Positions 35,129 to 43,453 of a DNA stretch of 64,000 nucleotides are shown here, piece by piece. Position 1 is the first letter of the stretch; each line of letters begins with the position of its first letter. Under the pieces are notes generated by a model that worked only from the letters and a program-made list of their open reading frames with translations, ran no database searches and had not been told where the DNA came from. Both the position numbers and the translations under genes were made by a program. Source of the DNA: JABDJZ01 sp047619685 (GTDB taxonomy: Bacteria > Bacteroidota > Rhodothermia > Rhodothermales > UBA10348); NCBI GenBank assembly GCA_047619685.1, contig JBLHLC010000008.1, forward strand, positions 59,474 through 123,473, given 5' to 3'.

Positions 35129-36340
35129 ATGCGCCTCACCATTCTGGGCGCTTTTCTAGTCCTTGGACTCGGCCCTGCCCCGGCTGCTGGCCAGAATGTG
35201 GTGGTGGTGCGGGGCGTGCCGGAGACCTGGGCGGGCTCTGCGGAGGCGGCCGATTTTGATGGCGACGGGGACGCCGATCTCATGGTGATCGGCCAGACGC
35301 TGGACGGAGAACCCGTCACTGGTCTGTATGCCTTCACGGGCCGCCTCGAAGAGCCTCTCCCTCTTCAGGCCCCGCGGATCGTCGCTGTCTATGAGCACTT
35401 CTCGTTCGCCGCCCGGCAGATGAATTCGGGTAACGTGACGTGGGCCGACGTTGACGGTGACGGAGACATGGACCTTCTGATGACAGGGACCGGTGTCGAT
35501 GAGGTCGATATCGACAACATAGTGGAACTGCCGGCGACCGATCTCTTCGAGAACGCGGGCCAGCGAACCATGATTATCCGAAATTCGGGGCTGCCTGCGC
35601 TGCAATCCAGCGTGGCCGCCTGGGCGGACATTGATTCCGACGGCGATCTCGACCTGGCCATTGGCGGTTCAGCCTTGGACGGGTCTCCTTTCCTGGGTGT
35701 TTTCCGCCACAATGGCGCTTTCGGGTTCAGTCTGGTTCCAACCGGACTTCCCCAGATCATACCAACTGATGTGGCCTGGGGCGACTTCGATGGCGACGGC
35801 GATCTCGATTTATTCTCGCCCGGGACCGGGATTGACGGTGCGGTGAACGTCTTGGCGCAAAACGACGGCGCAGGTGGCTTTACCCTGATCGAGTCGGGCA
35901 TTCCCGCCTGGCTGTTCTCCTCTGCACGGGCTGCCGACTTCGACGCCGATGGGGATGCCGACCTGTTCCTGACCGGCGGTGTTCTCAGTCCCGATCTGGT
36001 CTCCGGCGTCTCTGCTTTGTACCGGAGTGACGGCGGCAGGTTTGTGGCGGTGGATCAGGAGTTCTCTGCGACATTCTCGGGACAGGTTCGCTGGGGCGAC
36101 TTCGACGGAGATGGCGATGAGGATCTGCTTGTGGCCGGAATCCAGGATCTGGAGGAATCAGATCACCAGCGGATCGTCGTGTATGAGCAGGTGGGTGGCG
36201 TATTCAGCAAACGCTTCGACCTCCGGGGTGCGCTCTTCGGGACCACGACCTGGTACGATTATGATGGCAACGGTCGCCTGGATATCCTCATGTCTGGTAT
36301 TCAGGACGGCAGGTTGATCATGACGATCTTCGAGCTTTAG
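35129..36340 (+). CDS. Secreted seven-repeat FG-GAP/VCBS protein, no sorting domain
   Basis: 403 residues with a signal peptide (AFLVLGLGPAPAAGQ). Seven DxDxDGDxDL-type calcium motifs are visible (ADFDGDGDAD, ADVDGDGDMD, ADIDSDGDLD, GDFDGDGDLD, ADFDADGDAD, GDFDGDGDED, YDYDGNGRLD), again fitting one seven-bladed propeller. Unlike the upstream paralogue it stops right after the propeller and has no T9SS domain. It starts three bases after the previous stop. Function is unknown; an adhesive or binding role is typical for the fold. Confidence 0.87.
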   Translation: MRLTILGAFLVLGLGPAPAAGQNVVVVRGVPETWAGSAEAADFDGDGDADLMVIGQTLDGEPVTGLYAFTGRLEEPLPLQAPRIVAVYEHFSFAARQMNSGNVTWADVDGDGDMDLLMTGTGVDEVDIDNIVELPATDLFENAGQRTMIIRNSGLPALQSSVAAWADIDSDGDLDLAIGGSALDGSPFLGVFRHNGAFGFSLVPTGLPQIIPTDVAWGDFDGDGDLDLFSPGTGIDGAVNVLAQNDGAGGFTLIESGIPAWLFSSARAADFDADGDADLFLTGGVLSPDLVSGVSALYRSDGGRFVAVDQEFSATFSGQVRWGDFDGDGDEDLLVAGIQDLEESDHQRIVVYEQVGGVFSKRFDLRGALFGTTTWYDYDGNGRLDILMSGIQDGRLIMTIFEL

Positions 36341-36343
36341 TCG

Positions 36344-37633
36344 ATGCCGCGAGTTCTTCAAGTACAGTTTCTCTTCCTGGCCGCGCTGCTATGTTTGCCG
36401 GGCATCGCCTGGGGGCAGGTCTCTGCCGCGGAGCCCGCGCTCATTCCGTACCCCCTTCCCCGTCTTCTCAACGGATCCCTGGACTTTGGAGACCTGGACG
36501 GCGACGGCGACCTGGATCTTCTTCTGACTGGTTTGGCTGGACCTGAGTCGCCCCTGACCAGAATCTATGTACTCGAGGACTCGGTTTACACGGCCGCGAT
36601 TGGCGGTTATCTGGTGCAGTTGTCGTTCAAGGTCTACCGTCCGGTGCAGTCCATCGTCAACCATGTATGGGATGGGACCGCGCGTTGGGGCGACTTCGAC
36701 GGAGACGGGGACGACGACGTGTTGCTTTTCGGCCTGACTTACGTGGAACGTGTTGTCGGCCAGCGCACAATCGAGGTTGTTGGAGAATTGTACCGCAACA
36801 ACCGCGGCAGTCTGGTACAGCAAACCTCCGTCCGGATCCCTGGCCTCCATGCGGGAGACGCCGCATGGGCAGATATGGACGGAGACGGAGACATGGACTT
36901 CGCTGCCTGTGGAGCTACATCACCGGAGCCTCCCTACCTGCCGGCCACCATCGTGTACGAGAACACCGGGGCCGGTGGTCTGCGGCCTCTCGATGTCGCC
37001 ATTCCGGACGTCATGTTGTGCTCCCTGGCCTGGGGTGACATGGACGGCGATGGCTTCCTGGAACTGGCCGTCTCGGGCCAGGGGACAGACCGACTCGTTA
37101 CCGGCGTCTTTCGGAATTCGGGCGACGCGGGATTTGAAGAGTTGGACCTGGACCTGCCATCCCTGGTCCTGGCCGATTTGGAATGGGCCGACTTTGATGG
37201 CGATGGCCTGGACGACCTGCTCGCCACCGGTGGCGTCCTGGATCCCCAGCTACTTCGCGGTCGATTGCTACTGCTGCGATCGACGGGGGTGGGCTTCCAG
37301 GAAGTGGAGACAGGGATTCAGGGCGTGGTGTCGGGAAACATTGCCTGGTTGGACTACGATGTCGACGGCGACCCTGACATTGTGCTTTCGGGTGCAGAAA
37401 CCGTTCTTGGCAACCGAATCGGCCAGATCCTGGTCAACACTGGGGGTGATTTCCGCCGCGAGTATGGCCTGGCCGGTCTCACTCAGGGAGACATGGCTAT
37501 CGGCGACTACAATGGCGATGGGGACCAGGACATCCTCTTCATGGGCGTGAACGACGTCGGAGACCCGTTCGTGAACTTCCTCATGAACCTGACTTTTCCT
37601 GAATTCCTGCCGCCCGGCCTTATTACGCGTTGA
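36344..37633 (+). CDS. Secreted seven-repeat FG-GAP/VCBS protein, no sorting domain
   Basis: 429 residues with a signal peptide (FLFLAALLCLPGIAWGQ). Seven calcium motifs are recognisable, several degenerate (GDLDGDGDLD, GDFDGDGDDD, ADMDGDGDMD, GDMDGDGFLE, ADFDGDGLDD, LDYDVDGDPD, GDYNGDGDQD). It follows its paralogue by three bases and lacks a T9SS domain. Its last 11 bases overlap the 3' end of the convergent ilvE gene. The three-gene array is most simply explained by tandem duplication followed by loss of the C-terminal domains in two copies. Confidence 0.86.
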   Translation: MPRVLQVQFLFLAALLCLPGIAWGQVSAAEPALIPYPLPRLLNGSLDFGDLDGDGDLDLLLTGLAGPESPLTRIYVLEDSVYTAAIGGYLVQLSFKVYRPVQSIVNHVWDGTARWGDFDGDGDDDVLLFGLTYVERVVGQRTIEVVGELYRNNRGSLVQQTSVRIPGLHAGDAAWADMDGDGDMDFAACGATSPEPPYLPATIVYENTGAGGLRPLDVAIPDVMLCSLAWGDMDGDGFLELAVSGQGTDRLVTGVFRNSGDAGFEELDLDLPSLVLADLEWADFDGDGLDDLLATGGVLDPQLLRGRLLLLRSTGVGFQEVETGIQGVVSGNIAWLDYDVDGDPDIVLSGAETVLGNRIGQILVNTGGDFRREYGLAGLTQGDMAIGDYNGDGDQDILFMGVNDVGDPFVNFLMNLTFPEFLPPGLITR

Positions 37634-38540
37634 TGGGCGTCAGCCAGTCGTGGGGGTCTTTCCCACCGTGGACAACCCCGAAATAAGCATCCTGAAGAGC
37701 CTTGGTGATCGGCCCCCTGGATCCCGATCCGATGACGTAGTTGTCCACGGATTTGATCGGAGTCACTTCCGCGGCGGTCCCGGTAAAGAAAAGCTCGTCC
37801 GCGATGTAGAGGGCTTCCCGCGGAATGAGGGCCGTTTCCACCTTGTAGCCAAGCTCCTGGGCGAGACGCATGATGGACCCGCGGGTGATGCCGGGCAGAA
37901 TGGACAGCGATGTCGGGGCGGTGAATAACCGTCCATTCTTGACCATGAAAAGGTTCTCTCCAGATCCCTCGGCCACATGACCATCGTGGCTGAGCATGAT
38001 GCCTTCGGCGTACCCGTTCAGAACGGCATCCATTTTCACCAGACTGGCATTCAAATAATTGCCGCCCGCCTTGGCCATGGCGGGGAACGTGTTCGGCGCC
38101 ATCCGCTGCCAGGACGCCACCTCGACATCCACGCCAGACTCAAGCGCTTCTGCACCCAGATAAGCTCCCCATTCCCAGACCGCGATTATGGTCTCCACAG
38201 GATTGTCTAGTGGATTGACGCCCATTGCTCCCATCCCGCGAAAGACCAATGGCCTGATATAGCAGGCATCCAGGCCGCTTCGAGCCACGGTCTCCACCTG
38301 TGCAGCCTCCAACGCCTCCAAACTATAGGGAAGCTCCATCCGGTAGATCCGCGCCGAGTCAATGAGGCGCTGGGTATGGTCGCGAAGTCGGAAGATCGCA
38401 GGCCCTTTCTCCTTGGTGTTGTAACAGCGCACGCCTTCAAAGACGGACGAACCGTAGTGGAGCACGTGGCTCAAGACATGAACGTTGGCTTCTTCGAAAG
38501 GGACGAATTCGCCGTTGAACCAGATGTCAGGCTTCTGCAT
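37623..38540 (-). CDS. ilvE: Branched-chain amino acid aminotransferase
   Basis: 305-residue class IV PLP aminotransferase that performs the last step of leucine, isoleucine and valine synthesis and the first of their breakdown. The PLP lysine is Lys157 in NTFPAMAKAGGNYLNAS. The family features YGSSVFEGVRCY, EGSGENLFMVKNG, LPGITRGSIMRLAQELG and FFTGTAAEVTPI are all present and in order, as in E. coli IlvE. It is transcribed alone, tail to tail with the VCBS array. Confidence 0.96.
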   Translation of the reverse strand: MQKPDIWFNGEFVPFEEANVHVLSHVLHYGSSVFEGVRCYNTKEKGPAIFRLRDHTQRLIDSARIYRMELPYSLEALEAAQVETVARSGLDACYIRPLVFRGMGAMGVNPLDNPVETIIAVWEWGAYLGAEALESGVDVEVASWQRMAPNTFPAMAKAGGNYLNASLVKMDAVLNGYAEGIMLSHDGHVAEGSGENLFMVKNGRLFTAPTSLSILPGITRGSIMRLAQELGYKVETALIPREALYIADELFFTGTAAEVTPIKSVDNYVIGSGSRGPITKALQDAYFGVVHGGKDPHDWLTPINA

Positions 38541-38612
38541 AATTGACCGGGGTTGCGGATGACCGACAATAGAAACGCTCAGGCGCCTGATTGGGTCCGT
38601 TTCCCCGGCCCC

Positions 38613-39323
38613 TCAAGCGGGCGGATATTGGCGGTTTCCCTTCGTCAGCCAGTACTGGCCAAGGATGCGGAGAATCTTCACTGACGCGTTCAGCGTGCCG
38701 CTCAAGGTTCCGGTGACTTTGGACTGCCCGATCCTGGGCCGGTAGTCCACCGGGACTTCGGTGCATTTGAGGTTCGCCTCCACCGCTTTCAGTTGCATCT
38801 CCACGGTCCATCCGTAATTGCGGTCTGCCATCTGAAGCCTCTTGTATTCGGCATACCGAATCGCGCGAAATGGCCCCAGGTCCGTAAAGTTTGCTCCCCA
38901 CCCCCACCTCATCAGCGTACCTGCGAGCCAGTTCCCGAAACGGGCCTGCGGAAGCATCGCCCCCGGTTGCAGGTTTCCCCGCATTCGCGACCCGATAACC
39001 AGGTCGTACCCGTCCCGACGGATAGGCGTCAGAATCCGGTCCATTTGCGCCGGAAAATCGGAGTAATCGCCGTCAATAAAGACCAAAATGTCCGCATTCA
39101 GGCGTTCTGCCTCTTGAATGCCGCGGAGACAGGCCGCGCCATACCCTCGCTCAGGTTCCTCGACGACCGTCGCACCCAGAGCACGTGCTCGTTTCGCGGT
39201 CTGGTCCGTCGAGCCGTTGTCCACGACGACTACGCCACTCACAAGCTGGCTGGGGATCTCCTCCAGCACGCGGCCTATGGATGACTCCTCGTTCAGGGCC
39301 GGTATGATGACCACTGCCCGCAT
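38613..39323 (-). CDS. Family 2 glycosyltransferase (dolichyl-phosphate mannose synthase-like)
   Basis: 236 residues from ATG 39323. A GT-A domain is indicated by VVIIPALNEESSIGRVLEEI, VVVVDNGSTDQTAKRA and the acidic triad in VFIDGDYSD (84-89). VIGSRMRGNLQPGAMLPQ and the C-terminal VPVDYRPRIGQSKVTGTL place it with the polyprenyl-phosphate glycosyltransferase group of soluble GT2 enzymes. It lacks C-terminal membrane helices. The acceptor is probably a lipid-phosphate or glycolipid; this is inference. An upstream frame to 39449 shows no homology. Confidence 0.9.
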   Translation of the reverse strand: MRAVVIIPALNEESSIGRVLEEIPSQLVSGVVVVDNGSTDQTAKRARALGATVVEEPERGYGAACLRGIQEAERLNADILVFIDGDYSDFPAQMDRILTPIRRDGYDLVIGSRMRGNLQPGAMLPQARFGNWLAGTLMRWGWGANFTDLGPFRAIRYAEYKRLQMADRNYGWTVEMQLKAVEANLKCTEVPVDYRPRIGQSKVTGTLSGTLNASVKILRILGQYWLTKGNRQYPPA

Positions 39324-39339
39324 AATCAGAAGCCAGGTT

Positions 39340-40236
39340 CTAGTCGGAGACGACCGATGGCACCGAATAGCCGATTCGCTTAGTAATCTCCGGAGACAGA
39401 CCCCACTCGACGGTGTACTGATTGACGGAGCCCAGGAAGCCAAAGCCATTCTCTACGTTGGAGAATGCGCCCGGCTGAACGAGCAGTTCTTTGTCGTAGA
39501 CGCCGCCCGGCGCCCTCCAGGCGTCGTCCGGCAACGTGAGCCGTGCACCGACGCCCATAAGCGTCAGGCCCGCGTTCCCGGCCACACCAATGGCTTCGGT
39601 GACCTTCTCGCGGTCCTCCGACAAGCGGACAAGCGTCTCCCAACCGCCGTTCTTGGGGCCGCCGAAGACCTCCTCACCGTAGACGATCACGGCGTCGACA
39701 AACGGGTCGCTGGGTCGCACGCCCATGAACCGATACCAGACATCCACCCTGAAGGGATCGGTCGGAATGTCGGACCAGAAGACGTTTTGAAACGCCGACG
39801 CCACAGCCAGGATCGGAGCCGCTACCGAGACAGAGGTGGCGACCGGAATGGTCGTGCTGGCTGAAGCGCTCGCGCCGTCGCTGCGCAGTATGTCAAAACG
39901 GTAGGTTGAGCCCGGGTTCGGTCGGAAGGGACCCCTGAATACATGACCGACGCTGCCGTCGGGGAAATCGACCAGTTCTGCAGTCCATTCGACAACCGAG
40001 CCAGATTCCAATTCCGTGGTTGTGACGATAGCATCAATCTCAGACGAGTTCTGTCCGATCACGCGTCGCAGCGGAATCACACGAACCGCCTGAAGCTCGG
40101 TTGCCGTATCGAGGTAGCCGAAGATCGTATAGAAGCGATCGTCTTCGATGAATGGATCGACGTTCGTCTCACACCCGGCCAGAATCGCGGAGCCCACGAC
40201 CAGCAGGAGAGCCATCAAATAAGGTGTCCGGCTCAT
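39340..40236 (-). CDS. DUF4249 lipoprotein paired with a TonB-dependent receptor
   Basis: About 298 residues with a lipoprotein signal (MALLLVVGSAILAGC). The following ETNVDPFIEDDRFYTIFGYLD is the hallmark start of DUF4249 proteins, with beta-rich content after it. It is directly downstream of a TonB receptor gene; ATG 40236 lies three bases after the receptor stop, and GTG 40242 would overlap that stop. DUF4249 proteins recur next to TonB receptors in this group of bacteria and are thought to be surface or outer-membrane partners, but the substrate is unknown. Confidence 0.88.
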   Translation of the reverse strand: MSRTPYLMALLLVVGSAILAGCETNVDPFIEDDRFYTIFGYLDTATELQAVRVIPLRRVIGQNSSEIDAIVTTTELESGSVVEWTAELVDFPDGSVGHVFRGPFRPNPGSTYRFDILRSDGASASASTTIPVATSVSVAAPILAVASAFQNVFWSDIPTDPFRVDVWYRFMGVRPSDPFVDAVIVYGEEVFGGPKNGGWETLVRLSEDREKVTEAIGVAGNAGLTLMGVGARLTLPDDAWRAPGGVYDKELLVQPGAFSNVENGFGFLGSVNQYTVEWGLSPEITKRIGYSVPSVVSD

Positions 40237-40238
40237 TG

Positions 40239-42506
40239 TCACTTGATGTCTATTTTAATTCCGACTGTCGGGATCAACGGGAGTTGGTCGACCCGGCGAA
40301 GAGTAAACAAATCGAGATAGAAGAGATTGGGCCGGTCGTATGCGTTGATCACACCCACCTGGATGGTCCCCGAAGTCCGATCGGAGAACTTGAATTCTCG
40401 ATCGAGAGAGACGTCCAGGCGGTGATAGGTGGCCAGCCTGCCGGTATAGGGAGTGCCGTACAGCACGCGTTCGTCGCCGGGAGCCTCGAGTACGTTGACC
40501 AGGCTGTCCAACAGGATGTAGCGGTCGAAGCCGAGAGACTGGTTGAACGGCAGCCCTGAGCCGAACTGCCAACGGATGTTCAGATTGAAACCCTTGGCCG
40601 AAATGGCAGCCAACGCATTGAGTTGGTGGCGACGGTCGTGGGGAGGTGAGTACTCTGTTTCTTCCTCCCCGGTGAGGATTTCGAGAGCGCGGATTTTCGC
40701 TTTATAGCGCACGTCCGAGAGACCGTAGCTGATCACGCCATAAAACGCGTCCCCAGCGGACACCTCCAGCCGGATATCTGCACCGGAAGCCGTGCCATTC
40801 GCACCCTGGATGCTGGTCGTGAAGCGCGGAAACGCGCTCCATTCCGGCACAATCAGGTCCGTAAGCTTTTTGTAGAAACCCTCTACGGAAAACGTAAGGA
40901 CAGAATTTGGGCGAACCGAGTAGCCCACGATTCCGTGGATGGCTTCGGGGACGATCCCGTCTGGAGAGGCAATCCAGGCGGTAAAGACATCGCCAGCGTC
41001 CCTGCGGTCGTTGAGACCTACAACCTCCTGATGATAGACGCCACCTGCCGCGCTGAGGCGGTGGGCGCCAAGGTTCCAAACGGCGCGCATGCGGGGCTCA
41101 ACGAAGGTCACGCCCTTGCTGGGGAAGGACTGCAGGCGGAGCCCCGGTTGCAACCGCAGTCCGCCTGGCAGACGGAATTCCGGCTCCATGTAGGCGCCGA
41201 CTTCCGTCACGTACTCCTTCCTGAGATCAACATTCTGAAACAGACCACCCAAGTCGCTTTCCAGCGCGCTGGAGGAAAGGAAGATTCCCCACGCAAGGTC
41301 TGTATTGCCCAAATAGTGGGTGACGTTGGTGGAAAAGCTGAACCTGTTGGCCTTCGTGGAACGAATTGGTGAGTCGGGAAGGCCGAAGGCGTTCTCCAAC
41401 TGGGAAGCGGATATCAGGACCTCTGCGAAGACGGGCAGGGTGGCAGGCAGGAAAATGAAACGGCCGCCAAAAGCCAGGTTCTCCCAGTGTACTTCCTCAG
41501 CAGCCAAGGTCACGTCACTGCTCTGTGGATCCAGTCCCAGGCGTCCGGTATCACTGGTGTGGAGCGCGCTTATGGAGAGTTGGCTCGCTGGGCCAAGGTT
41601 CGCATGAAGCTTGACGAACTGGTCTCCGAAACTGAACGGCAGTTCCTGATCTACCAGTTTAGACGCCCCGTGCTCAATTACAGACTCCCGAACGGAAGCC
41701 AGGATCGAGACCTTCCCGGGCACGATTGGGCCCTCGATACGGGCCGAACTGACGAACGGGGCCAAAGAGAAGGAGCTGGCGAATCGCCTCTTGTTGCCCG
41801 TTCGGGCCGCGACCTCGATCACCGACGATAGACGTCCGCCATACTTCCCGCCAAAACCGCCCGCGTACACGTCGGCGGTATTTATGATATCCGCTGGAAA
41901 GGCGGAGAAGAAGCCTATGACGTGGAATGGTTGGTAGACCATCATTCCATCCAGAAGCACCAGATTCTGGGTGGGCTCGCCGCCTCGGACGAATAGTTGG
42001 CCGCCGCGATCTCCCTGAGACACAATCCCGGGCAGCGCCGTCAGGTAGTTGACGAGGTCGGCCGAGATGTCCGGAGCCGGGATAAGATCGATGTCAGCCG
42101 GACGCACCGTCTGAAGGCCGGCGGTAATGTTTGCCGCACCCGCCGTCTCGCGCTCGCTCTCAACCAGAACGCCCTCCATCTCCGCCGACGCGTCATCCAG
42201 AGAGATGTTTCTGGCTTCTATACCGTCACCCAGGGTCAGTTGCTCTTCATAGATCTCAAATCCAATAAAGGTAGCCCGCAGTGTGTACGGCCCAGGTGTT
42301 ATACGAGAGAGTGCGTAAAACCCATCGGCGTCGGTTGCCGTCCCTGTTACCAGCGAGCCGTCTGGCTCCAGAATGATAACGTTGACGCCCGGCAGGGGCT
42401 GGCCGTCAGAAGTCGAGGTAATAAAGCCGCGAACTGTCGCTGACTGGCCCGCCGCGGGCGCGGCAAAGACAAGTCCCAGAAGCAACACGACAAAAAAGCG
42501 CGCCAT
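40239..42506 (-). CDS. TonB-dependent outer-membrane receptor
   Basis: 755 residues from ATG 42506, starting with a signal peptide (FFVVLLLGLVFAAPAAGQ). A carboxypeptidase-regulatory-like beta domain follows (VRGFITSTSDGQPLPGVNV, GPYTLRATFIGFEIYEEQL). The plug domain (PDISADLVNYLTALPGIVSQ, GGQLFVRGGEPTQNLVLLDG) precedes a large beta-barrel ending at the C-terminus in a short strand. It imports an unknown substrate using TonB energy. A DUF4249 gene follows at once, and the set is repeated next door at 42629-45720, implying a duplication. No SusD gene is present. Confidence 0.93.
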   Translation of the reverse strand: MARFFVVLLLGLVFAAPAAGQSATVRGFITSTSDGQPLPGVNVIILEPDGSLVTGTATDADGFYALSRITPGPYTLRATFIGFEIYEEQLTLGDGIEARNISLDDASAEMEGVLVESERETAGAANITAGLQTVRPADIDLIPAPDISADLVNYLTALPGIVSQGDRGGQLFVRGGEPTQNLVLLDGMMVYQPFHVIGFFSAFPADIINTADVYAGGFGGKYGGRLSSVIEVAARTGNKRRFASSFSLAPFVSSARIEGPIVPGKVSILASVRESVIEHGASKLVDQELPFSFGDQFVKLHANLGPASQLSISALHTSDTGRLGLDPQSSDVTLAAEEVHWENLAFGGRFIFLPATLPVFAEVLISASQLENAFGLPDSPIRSTKANRFSFSTNVTHYLGNTDLAWGIFLSSSALESDLGGLFQNVDLRKEYVTEVGAYMEPEFRLPGGLRLQPGLRLQSFPSKGVTFVEPRMRAVWNLGAHRLSAAGGVYHQEVVGLNDRRDAGDVFTAWIASPDGIVPEAIHGIVGYSVRPNSVLTFSVEGFYKKLTDLIVPEWSAFPRFTTSIQGANGTASGADIRLEVSAGDAFYGVISYGLSDVRYKAKIRALEILTGEEETEYSPPHDRRHQLNALAAISAKGFNLNIRWQFGSGLPFNQSLGFDRYILLDSLVNVLEAPGDERVLYGTPYTGRLATYHRLDVSLDREFKFSDRTSGTIQVGVINAYDRPNLFYLDLFTLRRVDQLPLIPTVGIKIDIK

Positions 42507-42628
42507 ATGTAGAGTCCTCGAGTCAGGCGGGTTAGGAGGGCCGATGTTACGGCCCCTGCGACCGGGTTGAAAGCAAATAGACTTGGATGGCCTGATATGT
42601 GTGCCGGGCAACCGGCCTTGGGCGGTAG

Positions 42629-43453
42629 TTACTGACCATCGACGAACCCCATGGTCAAGACCGCATCCGTTTCAAGCACCCAATAGAGTTCATAGCGGCC
42701 GATGGCCCCGAAAAACCCTCTCCCGCTGGTGATGTTGTCCGAGGTCCTGGGATGCGCCCACTCGGGGCTCAATATGTCCGTGCGGACGCCGATGGATTCA
42801 AGCGCGACATCGCGGTCGGCTGCATTCCGACCCAGGCCAACCAACACCGCAGAGTGATCGCGTGTCAGAAACACATCGAAGGCCCAACCTTGAGGAATTC
42901 TGATGCCTCCCGTCCCATAGTCCACAATCACCTGTTCAGCTTGAGAGGCATCCGGCTCACGGACTGCATATAGAAGGGTCAGTCGAAGTGGATCCAGGGT
43001 CAAACCGGATACTTCTATGTGTTGGGTGAGACTGATGGCATTCCCCAGTGGCGGGCCGGGCACTATTTCTGGAATCGGCGGCGTCGAAACCGTGGCCCGG
43101 GTCACGTCTCCATTGGAGGCTTCCGCCTCCACTTGGTAATGCTGGTTTGCCTCGGGTCGAAATACCCCAAAGAACAGGTCACCTCGTGCGCCGTCATCCA
43201 AGGTGATGGCCCGGTGCTCCCAAAGCCGCCATTCACCAGAACCGTCCGTCGACCGTACGATTACGTCCTCGAGGGATGGCCGGGCGCCCACCCCGGTCTG
43301 CCGGACACTTTCCAACCGAACGAATTGTGTATCCGCCGCAGTATCCAGATACCCGTAGACCGAAAACCGGGTTTCTGCCCCATCTATCAGGGGTTGAATG
43401 GTGTTGTCGCAGGCCGCCAGCAATACCAGCGGGAGTAGCGCCAGAAGCCTCAT
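42629..43453 (-). CDS. DUF4249 lipoprotein, second copy
   Basis: 274 residues with a short lipoprotein signal (LLALLPLVLLAAC). DNTIQPLIDGAETRFSVYGYLD matches the same start as the other DUF4249 protein in the window. Its ATG overlaps the end of the upstream TonB receptor by four bases (ATGA), so the two are translationally coupled. It is clearly a diverged paralogue of the protein at 39340-40236. The beta-rich body and its partner suggest an outer-membrane accessory role. Confidence 0.88.
   Translation of the reverse strand: MRLLALLPLVLLAACDNTIQPLIDGAETRFSVYGYLDTAADTQFVRLESVRQTGVGARPSLEDVIVRSTDGSGEWRLWEHRAITLDDGARGDLFFGVFRPEANQHYQVEAEASNGDVTRATVSTPPIPEIVPGPPLGNAISLTQHIEVSGLTLDPLRLTLLYAVREPDASQAEQVIVDYGTGGIRIPQGWAFDVFLTRDHSAVLVGLGRNAADRDVALESIGVRTDILSPEWAHPRTSDNITSGRGFFGAIGRYELYWVLETDAVLTMGFVDGQ

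Noticed and set aside
33302..37633. Repeated GAC-GGC-GAC patterns considered as DNA repeats or a CRISPR-like array
   Set aside because: They are coding repeats for calcium-binding motifs in three propeller proteins, with irregular spacing and no spacers. I saw no CRISPR array elsewhere in the window.
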